A stretch of 64,000 nt of DNA from Cohnella rhizosphaerae (GTDB lineage: Bacteria > Bacillota > Bacilli > Paenibacillales > Paenibacillaceae). The DNA lies in the NCBI RefSeq assembly GCF_029525575.1, contig NZ_JAPDIA010000008.1:1240001-1304000 (forward strand), in the 5' to 3' direction. Of the stretch, positions 28,275 to 37,037 are shown piece by piece; within the stretch, counting starts at the first letter, position 1, and each line of letters opens with the position of its first letter. A model generated the notes under the pieces. It made no database searches. It was not told where the DNA came from and saw only the letters and a list, made by a program, of their open reading frames with translations. The position numbers and the translations under genes are program-made.

Positions 28275-28378
28275 CAAACGTTTGTTCTGATACGAGATTA
28301 TCACGAACATATGTTTGAGTCAAGCGTTTTGCGAACACAAGTTCCCTAAGAACGAATGTTTGTACGAACTCCGGTTCT
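28275..28378. promoter_or_regulatory. Cluster of five LexA-box-like operators
   Basis: GAAC-N4-GTTC type sites: 28275-28288 (minus AGAACAAACGTTTG), 28304-28317 (CGAACATATGTTTG), 28332-28345 (CGAACACAAGTTCC), 28349-28362 (AGAACGAATGTTTG) and 28365-28378 (CGAACTCCGGTTCT). The third and fifth have perfect GAAC/GTTC arms; the others end in GTTT. The second covers the yneA promoter spacer and the fifth the lexA promoter spacer. Confidence 0.85.
28297..28323 (-). promoter_or_regulatory. Promoter of the yneA-like gene
   Basis: Minus-strand -35 TTGACT (28318-28323) with -10 GATAAT (28297-28302) at 15-nt spacing, or a weaker TAATCT at 17 nt. A LexA box fills the spacer. Confidence 0.6.
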
Positions 28379-28388
28379 GTGTTATAAT
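28360..28388 (+). promoter_or_regulatory. lexA promoter
   Basis: -35 TTGTAC (28360-28365), 17-nt spacer, consensus -10 TATAAT (28383-28388). A perfect-arm LexA box lies in the spacer, giving autoregulation. Confidence 0.75.
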
Positions 28389-28427
28389 TTGTCATATGAA
28401 TTTTGCAGCCAGTAGGAGGGCTTCGTG

Positions 28428-29051
28428 GTGTCTAAGATGTCCAACCGTCAATCCGCCATATTGGAATTTATTAAGAACGAAGTGAAGGACAAGGGCTATC
28501 CCCCTTCCGTGCGCGAGATCGGCGAAGCCGTAGGGCTCGCGTCGAGCTCTACCGTGCACGGCCATCTCGACCGTCTTGAAAAGAAAGGCCTCATTCGCCG
28601 CGATCCGACCAAACCGCGCGCGATCGAGATTACGGACGGCGAACAAGATCCGGTCGTCCAATTCGCGCAGTCCGTTCGTTCCGTTCCGCTCGTCGGCAAG
28701 GTCACGGCGGGCGTGCCGATCACCGCGACGGAGAACATCGAGGAGTATTTCCCGCTTCCCGCGCAGATGGTCGGCGAGCAGACGGTATTCATGCTTTCGG
28801 TCAGAGGGGACAGCATGATCGACGCCGGCATCCACAGCGGCGACTATGTCATCGTGCGCCAGCAGCAGACCGCTACGAACGGCGATATCGTCGTCGCCAT
28901 GACCGAAGAGGACGAGGCGACGGTCAAGACGTTCTACAAGGAGCGCGACCACATCCGTCTGCAGCCGGAGAACAGCACGATGGAGCCGCTGCGATTGAAC
29001 AACGTGAGCATTTTGGGCAAGGTCATCGGTTTAATCCGCAGCATTCGTTAA
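28428..29051 (+). CDS. lexA: LexA SOS repressor
   Basis: 207-residue repressor, self-cleaving when stimulated by RecA filaments. N-terminal winged helix-turn-helix (YPPSVREIGEAVGLASSSTV), Ala94-Gly95 cleavage site in VTAGVPITA, catalytic Ser129 in RGDSMIDAG and Lys167 in ATVKTFYK. Length and spacing match Bacillus LexA (206 aa). GTG at 28428 is chosen because its protein start (VSKMSNRQ) aligns with the Bacillus start and AGGAGGG lies about 8 nt upstream; a GTG three bases earlier and the ATG at 28437 are alternatives. Confidence 0.96.
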   Translation: MSKMSNRQSAILEFIKNEVKDKGYPPSVREIGEAVGLASSSTVHGHLDRLEKKGLIRRDPTKPRAIEITDGEQDPVVQFAQSVRSVPLVGKVTAGVPITATENIEEYFPLPAQMVGEQTVFMLSVRGDSMIDAGIHSGDYVIVRQQQTATNGDIVVAMTEEDEATVKTFYKERDHIRLQPENSTMEPLRLNNVSILGKVIGLIRSIR

Positions 29052-29072
29052 TCAACCTTAAGTTACTTGACA

Positions 29073-29110
29073 AAGACACGGCACCCGCTGCAAGGCGGAT
29101 GCCGTGTCTT
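29073..29110 (+). terminator. lexA terminator hairpin
   Basis: An 11-bp stem (AAGACACGGCA / TGCCGTGTCTT) extended by CCGC/GCGG; only a weak T-rich tail follows. Confidence 0.6.
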
Positions 29111-29133
29111 CGCATTTGTCATCGTTCCTTCGT

Positions 29134-29205
29134 TTACTCGTAGATCTGTTGCGTATAGGCCGTGATCTCGACGATCAAACGCATCATTTTTTGCCGGCTT
29201 CTCAA
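29134..29205 (-). CDS. Candidate 23-residue small protein
   Basis: Short reading frame between lexA and glnA on the minus strand. TTG at 29203-29205 has AGGAGA 8 nt upstream, ideal for Bacillales, and the frame ends in TAA after 23 codons (MRSRQKMMRLIVEITAYTQQ then IYE). The product is basic at the start with an amphipathic or hydrophobic middle. It is 59 nt upstream of nothing on the same strand except the glnA terminator region, so it would be monocistronic. No homologue is recognised; support is the ribosome site only. Confidence 0.4.
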   Translation of the reverse strand: MRSRQKMMRLIVEITAYTQQIYE

Positions 29206-29265
29206 GATAGAACTCTCCTGCCAGCCTTCTTAGCCGTTACGACCCAAGCTCCCGGGCAATGAAAA

Positions 29266-29296
29266 GATAAAAAGCCGATCTCGTAAAAGATCGGCT
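29266..29296 (-). terminator. glnA terminator
   Basis: Perfect 9-bp stem AGCCGATCT / AGATCGGCT, followed by TTTTTATC on the minus strand, 26 nt after the glnA stop. Confidence 0.92.
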
Positions 29297-29321
29297 GAAG
29301 TGCTCGGTTGGCACTATCCTG

Positions 29322-30650
29322 TCAATAGGTCGTCAAATATTGATCCCGCTCCCATTGGTGAACCTGGGTGCGATAAATGTCGTATTCGATTTCCTTCATC
29401 TCGTAGAAATGCGTGAGCGCGTGATCGCCGAGCGCTTCGCAAACCACTTCGTCGCGCAGCATCTCGGAGAGCGCTTCGCGCAGGTTAAGCGGCAGGCTCG
29501 GGATGCCGGCGTCGATTCGCTCCTCGTCGCTCATGACGTAGATGTTGCGGTCGACAGGCGCCGGAAGCGCGGTTTTGTTGCGAATGCCGTCGAGTCCCGC
29601 CTTCAGCATGACCGCGAGCGCCAAGTACGGGTTGGCTGCCGGATCCGGATTGCGCACTTCGACGCGCGTGCTAAGTCCGCGCGATGCCGGGATGCGGATC
29701 ATCGGGCTGCGATTGCTCGCCGACCAGGCGACATAGCAAGGCGCTTCGTAGCCGGGTACGAGACGCTTGAACGAATTGACGGTCGGGTTCGTAATGGCGG
29801 CCATGCCCCGCGCATGCTGCAAAATGCCGGCCATGTAGTGGCGCGCCACCGTGCTGAGGCCCAGACGATCGTTCGCGTCGTAGAATGCGTTTTCCGAGCC
29901 TTTGAACAGCGATTGATGGCAGTGCATGCCCGAGCCGTTCATGCCGTACAGCGGCTTCGGCATGAACGTCGCGTGCAGGCCGTGCTTGCGCGCGATCGTC
30001 TTGACGACGAGCTTGAACGTCTGAATCTGATCGGCCGCCTTGATGGCGTGGGCGTATTTGAAGTCGATCTCATGCTGGCCGGGCGCGACCTCGTGGTGAG
30101 AGGCTTCGATCTCGAAGCCCATCTCCTCGAGCATGAGCACGATGTCGCGGCGGCAATTCTCGCCGAGATCGGTCGGGGCGAGATCGAAATAGCCGCCCTG
30201 GTCGTTGAGCTCGGTCGTCGGATTGCCCTTTTCGTCGGTCTGGAAAAGGAAAAACTCGGGTTCCGGTCCGACGTTGAACGACGTATAGCCAAGCTCCTCC
30301 GCCTCTTCAAGCGCACGCTTTAAAATGCCGCGCGGATCGCCTGCGAACGGCGTACCGTCAGGCATATAGATGTCGCAGATCAGTCGCGCGACGCGGTCTT
30401 CCGTCACCCAAGGGAAGACGACCCAGGTATCGAGGTCCGGATAGAGGTACATGTCGGATTCTTCGATCCGTACATAGCCTTCGATGGAGGAACCGTCGAA
30501 CATCATTTTGTTGTCCAACGCTTTCGGGAGCTGGCTTACGGGAATTTCCACGTTTTTGATGATGCCCATCAGATCGGTAAACTGAAGGCGGATGAAGCGA
30601 ACGTTTTCTTCCTTGGCGATCCGAATGATATCCTCGCGCGAGTAGCTCAT
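29322..30650 (-). CDS. glnA: Glutamine synthetase, type I
   Basis: 442-residue ATP-dependent enzyme that makes glutamine from glutamate and ammonia, as a dodecamer. Segments: beta-grasp start FIRLQFTDLMGIIKNVEIP, MFDGSSIEGYVRIEESDM, metal-site PEPEFFLF, HHEVAPGQHEIDFKYA, the glutamate/ATP site GSGMHCHQSLF, and NRSPMIRIPASRG. The length matches the GSI-alpha form of Firmicutes, which is feedback-inhibited and not adenylylated. AGGAGGCTGTC lies before the ATG. The gene follows glnR by 45 bp in the same operon, as in Bacillus. Confidence 0.97.
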   Translation of the reverse strand: MSYSREDIIRIAKEENVRFIRLQFTDLMGIIKNVEIPVSQLPKALDNKMMFDGSSIEGYVRIEESDMYLYPDLDTWVVFPWVTEDRVARLICDIYMPDGTPFAGDPRGILKRALEEAEELGYTSFNVGPEPEFFLFQTDEKGNPTTELNDQGGYFDLAPTDLGENCRRDIVLMLEEMGFEIEASHHEVAPGQHEIDFKYAHAIKAADQIQTFKLVVKTIARKHGLHATFMPKPLYGMNGSGMHCHQSLFKGSENAFYDANDRLGLSTVARHYMAGILQHARGMAAITNPTVNSFKRLVPGYEAPCYVAWSASNRSPMIRIPASRGLSTRVEVRNPDPAANPYLALAVMLKAGLDGIRNKTALPAPVDRNIYVMSDEERIDAGIPSLPLNLREALSEMLRDEVVCEALGDHALTHFYEMKEIEYDIYRTQVHQWERDQYLTTY

Positions 30651-30695
30651 GACAGCCTCCTAGAATTGGTCGTTGTGTGTCGTGCTTCTACCATG

Positions 30696-31115
30696 CTACT
30701 TGTTCTTGTAAAACCGGGACAGCTCTCCTTGAATGAGCGATACTTGGCCCGGACGCTTGTTGCCGGACATGATCTGCTGCTTGAGCATGCGGTGAAGCTG
30801 GGATTCGGTCATCTCGCGGCGCTTGACCTCGGAAAACTCGTTGATGATCGTCGCGTCGTCCGCGCTCTCGCCGACCGGATTCATCACCTGCTTGATGCCT
30901 GCGATGTTGACGCCCTTCTCGATCAGCGCCTTGATCTCGAGCAGACGTTCGACGTCGTTGAACGAGAACAGACGCTGATTACCCGCCGTTCGGGCAGGTT
31001 GAATCAATTCATGTTGTTCGTAGTATCGTATTTGCCGGGCGGTCAGATCGGTCAGCTTCATGACAATGCCAATCGGGAACAGCGCCATATTTCTGCGTAT
31101 TTCGTCGCCAGCCAT
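30696..31115 (-). CDS. glnR: GlnR nitrogen regulator (MerR family)
   Basis: 139-residue repressor of glnRA when nitrogen is plentiful; its C-terminal tail is bound by feedback-inhibited glutamine synthetase. The MerR helix-turn-helix is in LTDLTARQIRYYEQHELIQP with ARTAGNQRLFSFNDV, and ALIEKGVNIAGIKQVM forms the dimer helix. The tail GQVSLIQGELSRFYKNK is basic, as expected. ATG at 31113-31115 with GGAAGG upstream. Confidence 0.95.
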   Translation of the reverse strand: MAGDEIRRNMALFPIGIVMKLTDLTARQIRYYEQHELIQPARTAGNQRLFSFNDVERLLEIKALIEKGVNIAGIKQVMNPVGESADDATIINEFSEVKRREMTESQLHRMLKQQIMSGNKRPGQVSLIQGELSRFYKNK

Positions 31116-31161
31116 ATCGTATCAACCTTCCATCTCGGCGCGGAATTTTGCAACCACTTCC

Positions 31162-31190
31162 ATTGTAGCCCGGGCCGCAAAACGTGTCAA
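31162..31190 (-). promoter_or_regulatory. glnRA promoter
   Basis: Minus-strand -35 TTGACA (perfect, 31185-31190), 17-nt spacer, -10 TACAAT (31162-31167). No clear GlnR operator (TGTNA-N7-TNACA) was recognised near it. Confidence 0.9.
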
Positions 31191-31242
31191 GGAATGTAAG
31201 GTTTAATTCCAATGAGCATACGTGGCAGCAAGGCTGGCCCGG

Positions 31243-32547
31243 CTATTGATCTCGCCGAACTGACATCCCGTCCAGCATGCCGCGAGCCCGCAGCGTCTCC
31301 CAGGCTTCCCGCACCGCCAGCTTGACGTGCGCATAGGTCAAGCCGCCCTGCATATAGGCGATGTAGGGCTCGCGAATCGGCGCGTCCGCGGACAGCTCCA
31401 GACTCCCGCCTTGAATGAAGGTTCCAGCCGCCATAATGACCGGATGCTCGTAGCCGGGCATGTCCCACGGCTCGGGGACGACATGGGCGTCCACCGCGGC
31501 CGCGCGTTGCACCGCTTGAACGAAGGCGACGAGCGGCGCCTCCGAACCGAAGGCGATCGCTTGAATGAGGTCGGTACGGGGCTCGTCCCAGCCGGGCTTC
31601 GTCTCGAAGCCGAGCTCCGCGAACACGGCCGCGGCGAAGATGCTGCCTCGAACCGCCTGCGAGACGAGCAGCGGCGCGAGGAACAATCCCTGGTAGATCG
31701 ACCGCGTCGTGCCGAGCATCGCGCCGACTTCGGCGCCGATGCCCGGCGCGGTCATGCGGAAGGCCGCCTGTTCGACGAGCTCCTGCTTGCCCGCGATATA
31801 GCCGCCGCTGGCGGCGAGTCCGCCGCCCGGATTTTTAATGAGCGAGCCGGCGATCAGGTCGACGCCGACCTCGCAGGGCTCCCGCTCCTCCGTGAATTCG
31901 CCGTAGCAGTTGTCGGCGAAAATGACGGCGTCGGGCTTGATCTGCCGCAATCGCCGCACCATTTCCGCGATCCGGTCGATCGTAAAGGAAGACCGCCACT
32001 CGTAGCCCCGGGATCGCTGGATCGCAAACACGCGCGTGCGCGGCGTGACCGCCGCTGCGACCGCTTCGAAGTCTACGCCGCCGTCCGCCAGCAGCGGGAT
32101 CGACTTGGCGCCGATGCCCCAATCGGCCAGCGAGCCGATGCCGTCTCCCGGTTTGCCTACGACTTTGCGCAGCGTGTCGTATGGCTCGCCGGTCACGAAG
32201 AGCAGCTCGTCGCCCGGGCGCAGCACGCCGAACAACGCCGTCGATATCGTATGCGTGCCCGACGCGAAATGAGGCCGCACCAGTGCGGCCTCCGCTCCGA
32301 AAACGTCCGCGTACACGAGATCCAGCACTTCGCGTCCTCTGTCGTTGTAGCCGTAGCCCGTCGACGAAGCGAAATGGTAATCGCTCACTTTATGTTTGCG
32401 GAAGGCACGGATGACCTTCCAGTTGTTCCGTTCCGCTACGCGGTCCGTCTCCGCGAACCGACCGGCCGCCAGCGTCTCCGCTTTGTCGGCCAGCCGCCGC
32501 CATTCCAGCTCGGATAGCTGATCGTCGTTGCCTTCGTTAGCTTTCAT
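31243..32547 (-). CDS. YnbB, methionine gamma-lyase family PLP protein
   Basis: 434-residue pyridoxal-phosphate fold-type I protein of the family annotated as methionine gamma-lyase or aluminium resistance protein (YnbB in Bacillus). Visible parts: STGYGYNDRGREVLD, FASGTHTISTALFG, FADNCYGEF (PLP-binding Asp) and SLIKNPGGGLAASGGYIAG with the Schiff-base Lys. The real substrate is unproven. It sits between hflX and glnR as in B. subtilis. ATG at 32545-32547. Confidence 0.92.
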   Translation of the reverse strand: MKANEGNDDQLSELEWRRLADKAETLAAGRFAETDRVAERNNWKVIRAFRKHKVSDYHFASSTGYGYNDRGREVLDLVYADVFGAEAALVRPHFASGTHTISTALFGVLRPGDELLFVTGEPYDTLRKVVGKPGDGIGSLADWGIGAKSIPLLADGGVDFEAVAAAVTPRTRVFAIQRSRGYEWRSSFTIDRIAEMVRRLRQIKPDAVIFADNCYGEFTEEREPCEVGVDLIAGSLIKNPGGGLAASGGYIAGKQELVEQAAFRMTAPGIGAEVGAMLGTTRSIYQGLFLAPLLVSQAVRGSIFAAAVFAELGFETKPGWDEPRTDLIQAIAFGSEAPLVAFVQAVQRAAAVDAHVVPEPWDMPGYEHPVIMAAGTFIQGGSLELSADAPIREPYIAYMQGGLTYAHVKLAVREAWETLRARGMLDGMSVRRDQ

Positions 32548-32587
32548 GTTTCCCTGCTCCCATTTCCGAACCGGTTTGCGTTTTCGA

Positions 32588-33895
32588 TCAGACCGAATTC
32601 ATGTTTTCGTTTTCTACGAAATAATTTTCGAGCGGCCTTCCGAACTTCTCCAGGTCCGCCGGATTGATGCGAAGCTTAAGTAAAAGACGATCCTCGTCCG
32701 TGCCTTGCTCCAGCACCTCGCCGACCCGATAGGCAAGCGCGGCCAGCTCGCCGCGTTCCGCGGGCAGCGACAGCGTTCGGACGTCGCCGAGCAGCTTGTC
32801 CTCGATTCGGCGCAGAAGCGTCTCCATATCCCGCGCGCTGAACGCGCTGACGCGCATCGCGTCCGGTCCGCCGGCGAGCAGTCCGATCGCCGCCGGCGGA
32901 CATTCGTCGATTTTGTTGTACACGAGCAGCGTCGGCTGGCCGCCGGCCCCGAGCTCCGACAGCACTTCGTCCACGACGGCGCGCTGCCGGTCCCGCATCG
33001 GGGAAGAGGCGTCCACGACATGCAGCAGCAGGTCCGCCTCGTTGACCTCTTCGAGCGTCGCCCGGAACGCCGCCACGAGATCGTGCGGCAGGTTCTGGAT
33101 GAAGCCGACCGTATCGGTGAGCAGTACTTCCTTGCCGCTGGGCAGCGCGAGCGCCCGGGAAGTCGGATCGAGCGTCGCGAACAGCTTGTTTTCCGCGAGC
33201 ACGTCGGCGCTCGTGAGCTGGCGCAGCAGCGTCGATTTTCCGGCGTTCGTGTAGCCGACGAGCGCGACCTGGACGACGCCGTTCTTTTTGCGCCGTTCGC
33301 GATGGAGCTTGCGGTGCGCGGTTACGCCCTCGAGCTGACGCTTCAGCTCGGAGATTCGGTTGCGAATATGGCGGCGGTCGGTCTCGAGCTTCGTCTCGCC
33401 CGGCCCCCGCGTCCCGATGCCGCCGCCGAGCCGTGACAGATTTTTGCCCTGTCCGGACAGTCTAGGCAGCAGGTACGACAGCTGTGCCAGCTCGACCTGC
33501 AAAATGCCCTCTCGCGTCTTCGCTCTGCCGGCGAAAATGTCGAGGATGAGCTGGGTGCGATCGATAATCTTGACGTCCAGCTCCTCCTCGAGATTGCGAA
33601 CCTGAACGCCGGACAGCTCCTGATCGAAGATTGCCGTCGTCGCCCCTTCTTCGGCGATTTTATCCTTGAGCTCCTGCGCTTTGCCCTTGCCGACGAACCA
33701 TCGCGTATCCGGTACGTCCCGATTCTGCATCATTCGGCCGACGACTTCGACGCCCGCCGTGTCGGCCAAGTTCGCGAGTTCATCCATCGAATGCGCCGGA
33801 TCGGCGCCAGATTGACGAACGGCGTCGGTCACCAAACTAACGAGTAGCGCGCGCTCGCCTTGATCGGCACCGGTATCGTAAGAATTAGGCTTCAT
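32588..33895 (-). CDS. hflX: GTPase HflX
   Basis: 435-residue ribosome-associated GTPase that rescues stalled or heat-damaged 70S ribosomes. The N-terminal HflX domain has VGKGKAQELKD and FDQELSGVQVRNLEE, followed by RLSGQGKNLSRLGGGIGTRG. The G domain has G1 VGYTNAGKSTLL, G3 LTDTVGFIQNLPHDL and G4 VYNKIDE. ATG at 33893-33895 with GGGAGG upstream. Preserves the spoVK-hflX-ynbB order. Confidence 0.96.
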   Translation of the reverse strand: MKPNSYDTGADQGERALLVSLVTDAVRQSGADPAHSMDELANLADTAGVEVVGRMMQNRDVPDTRWFVGKGKAQELKDKIAEEGATTAIFDQELSGVQVRNLEEELDVKIIDRTQLILDIFAGRAKTREGILQVELAQLSYLLPRLSGQGKNLSRLGGGIGTRGPGETKLETDRRHIRNRISELKRQLEGVTAHRKLHRERRKKNGVVQVALVGYTNAGKSTLLRQLTSADVLAENKLFATLDPTSRALALPSGKEVLLTDTVGFIQNLPHDLVAAFRATLEEVNEADLLLHVVDASSPMRDRQRAVVDEVLSELGAGGQPTLLVYNKIDECPPAAIGLLAGGPDAMRVSAFSARDMETLLRRIEDKLLGDVRTLSLPAERGELAALAYRVGEVLEQGTDEDRLLLKLRINPADLEKFGRPLENYFVENENMNSV

Positions 33896-33966
33896 CTTTA
33901 TCGGCTGCCTCCCATGCTTGGAATCGTCATCCTATACTATACCCGCAATACGAAGCGCTAGGCACG

Positions 33967-34986
33967 TTAATTAAAGCCCCAGCCGAACGCCGGTCCCGCC
34001 TGCGTCCCCGCCGCGGGCAGCGGCTTCAGATCCTCCGGTCGAATGCCGACCAGCTCCTGCCTGGAAGGCGATGCGGACGGGTATTGCTGAAGAAGACGCA
34101 CCGCCTGGTTGCGAATGGCGCGTTCGAGCATATTGCGCACATATCGGGCGTTGCTGAACGGATGCCCGGCCGCCTCTTTTTCCTGAAGCACGTTCTGCTT
34201 GAGCTTGGCGACGGCTTGCGGCATGAGCACATAGTCGCGCTCCCGGGCCATTCCCTCGGCAATCTGAAGCAGCTGGTCGACGGTGAAGTCGGGAAAATCC
34301 ATCTGAATCGGAAATCGGGACGGCAATCCCGGGTTCGTCATCATGAACATGTCGATCTCCAGCGGGTACCCCGCCAAAATGAGCACGAACTGATTGCGAT
34401 GGTCTTCCATCGCCTTGACGAGCGTATCGATCGCTTCTTTGCCGAAGTCCTTTTCTCCGCCCCGGGCAAGCGAATAGGCCTCGTCGACGAACAGGACGCC
34501 GCCGAGCGCCTTTTTCACAAGGTCCCGCGTCTTCTGCGCGGTATGTCCGATATATTCGCCGACCAGGTCCGCGCGTTCGACCTCGACCAGATGACCTTTG
34601 GAGAGCAAGCCCATACTCTGGAAGAGTTTGGCGAGCAGTCTGGCGACCGTCGTCTTGCCCGTGCCCGGATTGCCTCTGAAAATCATATGGTATACGTGCG
34701 CCTGGCTATGAAGCCCCGCATCGCCTCGGTACTGGGCAATCTGAAGCAGCGCGTATATCTCGTAAACGAGCTCCTTGACGTTGTCGAGTCCGACCATGCG
34801 CTCCAGCTCCTGCTGCCACAAAGCCCAGGGACCCGAGGACGGCAGGCCGCGGCCGGCAGCCAGCGCCTCTGAGCCGGATGCGGCGGCGCCGGAAGCGGCG
34901 TCCTGACTGCGGAGCACGACGTTGATCTGCCTGGCGGGTCTCGCCGCGGCGGCGCTATCCCGCTCGCCCTGCGCTCTTGCATTCAT
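33967..34986 (-). CDS. spoVK: Stage V sporulation protein K (AAA ATPase)
   Basis: 339-residue AAA+ ATPase of the CbxX/CfqX type. Walker A FRGNPGTGKTTVARLL, Walker B GGVLFVDEAYSLARG, pore-side DLVGEYIGHTAQKT, sensor/arginine-finger NPGLPSRFPIQMDF. An N-terminal stretch of about 60 residues and the tail are variable. In Bacillus it is needed for spore maturation. ATG at 34984-34986 is used (GGGGTG upstream); an in-frame start 45 nt earlier is possible. Confidence 0.92.
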   Translation of the reverse strand: MNARAQGERDSAAAARPARQINVVLRSQDAASGAAASGSEALAAGRGLPSSGPWALWQQELERMVGLDNVKELVYEIYALLQIAQYRGDAGLHSQAHVYHMIFRGNPGTGKTTVARLLAKLFQSMGLLSKGHLVEVERADLVGEYIGHTAQKTRDLVKKALGGVLFVDEAYSLARGGEKDFGKEAIDTLVKAMEDHRNQFVLILAGYPLEIDMFMMTNPGLPSRFPIQMDFPDFTVDQLLQIAEGMARERDYVLMPQAVAKLKQNVLQEKEAAGHPFSNARYVRNMLERAIRNQAVRLLQQYPSASPSRQELVGIRPEDLKPLPAAGTQAGPAFGWGFN

Positions 34987-35077
34987 GACTGGCACACCCC
35001 GCAGACGAAAAAGTCGGCGCGAACGCCGCACTATGAGTCTATTCGGACCTTGCAGCCATCATGCAGACGTCACGGGA

Positions 35078-35734
35078 TCAAAGCCACTTCTGAAGCAGCC
35101 ACTTGGTGTAGGCCAGCACTTCGCGCGTCCGATGGTAAGCCATGTTCATCACCTTCGAGTCCGTCACGCTTACCTGTGGCCGCTCGTACCCGAGCGCTTC
35201 GGCAATGTCGAGCGACCTGGCGCCATGGTACTGGTGGGTGACGATTACCGCGGTACGCCACCCTTGCGCATCCATGATCGCCTTCGAATATTTCAGGTTT
35301 TCGTACGTGCTGGTCGCCCTCGGTTCGATAACGATCGCGGAAGCGGGAACGCCACGCTCCCGCAAATAATCGCGCATGCCTTCCGCTTCGGTCAACACGG
35401 CGCCTCCGGCGTCCAATCCGCCGGTGACGATCAATCGGCGAAAGACGTTCGCTTTATAAAGCGACAATGCTTGATCCAGACGCTCGCGCAAGCCCGGGCT
35501 CGGCTTGTTGTCCCACAGGGACGCGCCAAGCACGATGCCGACGTCAGATGTTGCCGGCAGCCCGTCGGCCGGTTCGCCGCCAAATCGCCCGATGACGAAA
35601 AATAGACCGCCGCACCAAACAAAAAGCGCCAGCAAGCCGGCGCTTATCACATAGACGACCGCCCGAAGACGCTTGCGGCGCGGCCGAAAGACCGGCGCGG
35701 CCGCGAACGGCGCGCCATTCGCCGCCCTCTTCAC
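35078..35734 (-). CDS. YdcF/SanA-like DUF218 membrane protein
   Basis: 218 residues. One N-terminal membrane segment (about residues 22-48, VVYVISAGLLALFVWCGGLF) anchors a DUF218 domain outside: DVGIVLGASLWDNKPSPGL, RLIVTGGLDAGG, IVIEPRATSTYENLKYSK and VIVTHQYHGARSLD. DUF218 proteins are linked to cell-envelope integrity; the reaction is unknown. GTG at 35732-35734 overlaps the DUF402 stop (GTGA) and has GGAGGGCGG upstream. Confidence 0.9.
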   Translation of the reverse strand: MKRAANGAPFAAAPVFRPRRKRLRAVVYVISAGLLALFVWCGGLFFVIGRFGGEPADGLPATSDVGIVLGASLWDNKPSPGLRERLDQALSLYKANVFRRLIVTGGLDAGGAVLTEAEGMRDYLRERGVPASAIVIEPRATSTYENLKYSKAIMDAQGWRTAVIVTHQYHGARSLDIAEALGYERPQVSVTDSKVMNMAYHRTREVLAYTKWLLQKWL

Positions 35735-36291
35735 GGATTGCCGCCCTCCCAGCCGAGACGCTCCAGAAAAAGCTTGCGGTGCTTCAGGCTCATATCGAAG
35801 TAAGGGAACTTCTTCTGACGGATAAGAGACAGCAGCCGCTGCGCCGTCCGGTGGGCCATCGCCGAATCGCGCGGCGTAATATGCCCGTCGTCGAGCGCCT
35901 CTTCGAGCTCGTCCTCGTCCAGCAGCAACGTCTCGCCGGTCGGGAGTACGACGATGTCGAGATACAGGTCGTCGAACCATGGAACCTGCTGATCGGTCAA
36001 GCCCTGCGTCTTGCAAATATCGATGTACCACTGCACGACCTGGCCGCGATGGTCGAACATCGTCGTCACGACGAAATGCTCGCCGCGCGGGTAATGCTGC
36101 GTCCAAAGATACCCTTTGTCCGCCAGGCACATTCGCTTGCCGTTGTACTCCTTCCAGAGCGGATCGCGCAGGTCTTGAATCCGGTACAGCGTCACAAACC
36201 CGCGGAAATAAGGCTCGTCCATGGGAATGCATGCATAATTTTTTTTCAAGATGCGGCGCCAGTTGGCCCGGTCGGAAAATTTTCGCTTCAT
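35731..36291 (-). CDS. DUF402 family nucleotide phosphatase-like protein
   Basis: 186-residue protein of the DUF402 (YgaC/Ntdp) family, members of which hydrolyse nucleoside di- and triphosphates in Staphylococcus. Conserved parts: GKRMCLADKGYLWTQHYP, VVQWYIDICKTQG, WFDDLYLDIVVLPTGE and LDEDELEEAL. ATG at 36289-36291 with AGAGAGGA upstream. Coupled to the DUF218 gene by a 4-nt overlap. Confidence 0.88.
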   Translation of the reverse strand: MKRKFSDRANWRRILKKNYACIPMDEPYFRGFVTLYRIQDLRDPLWKEYNGKRMCLADKGYLWTQHYPRGEHFVVTTMFDHRGQVVQWYIDICKTQGLTDQQVPWFDDLYLDIVVLPTGETLLLDEDELEEALDDGHITPRDSAMAHRTAQRLLSLIRQKKFPYFDMSLKHRKLFLERLGWEGGNP

Positions 36292-36411
36292 AAATCCTCT
36301 CTCGTTCACGATAATCAGGTTTACACAAAGCTTACCACAACTTGCCTTCTTGAACCAGTTTAGCTCGATTCGCCATGGCAAGCGTCTGTTGCGTACCGAC
36401 CTTTTGAAAAA

Positions 36412-36853
36412 TTAACGCAGCGCCTTGCTCATCCTGACATGGAGAATGCCCGCGTCGTAAAAGGGCTCCGCCGAGATCGTGGCGTAACCCAGCTTCGCGT
36501 AGAACGGCTCCGCGCTGCACTGCGCGTCCAAAATGACGCGCGCGAACCCGCAAGCCGCCGCATCCCGCTCCATGGCCGACACGATCAGTCGTCCGATCGA
36601 ACGGCCGCGGTAAAGGCGCCTGACGGCGATCCGCTGCAGCTTCGCCACGCCGGGTTCATAAGTCTTCCAGCGAGCCGCGGCGACGGCTCTGCCGCCTTCC
36701 GTCACTAAAAAAGTGCCTGCAAGCGGACGGAGACGCGTCGTATTCGTCGACCTCCTCTTCGGGCGAAACGCCTTGCTCCTGCACGAAAACTTCCATTCGT
36801 ACGGCGAGGGCTTGCTTCAGCTCGCTTTGTTCGGTAATCGCTTTGCATTCCAC
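36412..36853 (-). CDS. GNAT acetyltransferase, YjcF-like (frame-broken)
   Basis: About 147 residues. N-terminal VRMEVFVQEQGVSPEEEVDEYD is typical of ElaA/YjcF-type acetyltransferases; LQRIAVRRLYRGRSIGRLIV carries the acetyl-CoA loop and HVRMSKAL the end. The frame breaks at the A6 run 36707-36712, between ACRHFL and VTEGGRAVAAARW. Substrate unknown. Confidence 0.85.
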
Positions 36854-36914
36854 GCGCTTGTTTCCTCCTGCCTTTTTTCTCTCTCCGCAATGAACCTATT
36901 TTGTACAATAAACG

Positions 36915-36944
36915 AAAAAAAGACAAGCGCGTTCGCGCCTGTCT
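36915..36944 (-). terminator. Terminator of the penicillin-binding protein gene
   Basis: Minus-strand hairpin AGACAGGCGC-GAAC-GCGCTTGTCT followed by TTTTTTT. It is 93 nt from the annotated stop but only 22 nt from the stop reached if the A6 run near 37043 is really A7. Confidence 0.88.
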
Positions 36945-37037
36945 CTGCTGTGCTTCGTCGTACCGGCTAAGGAGCGACCGGATCCGCGGCATCGGTCGCC
37001 GCGCCGGCCGATACCTCGGTATCGTTCTTGTTCTTTT

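Noticed and set aside
31168..31243. GlnR operator at glnR
   Set aside because: No TGTNA-N7-TNACA match found near the promoter.
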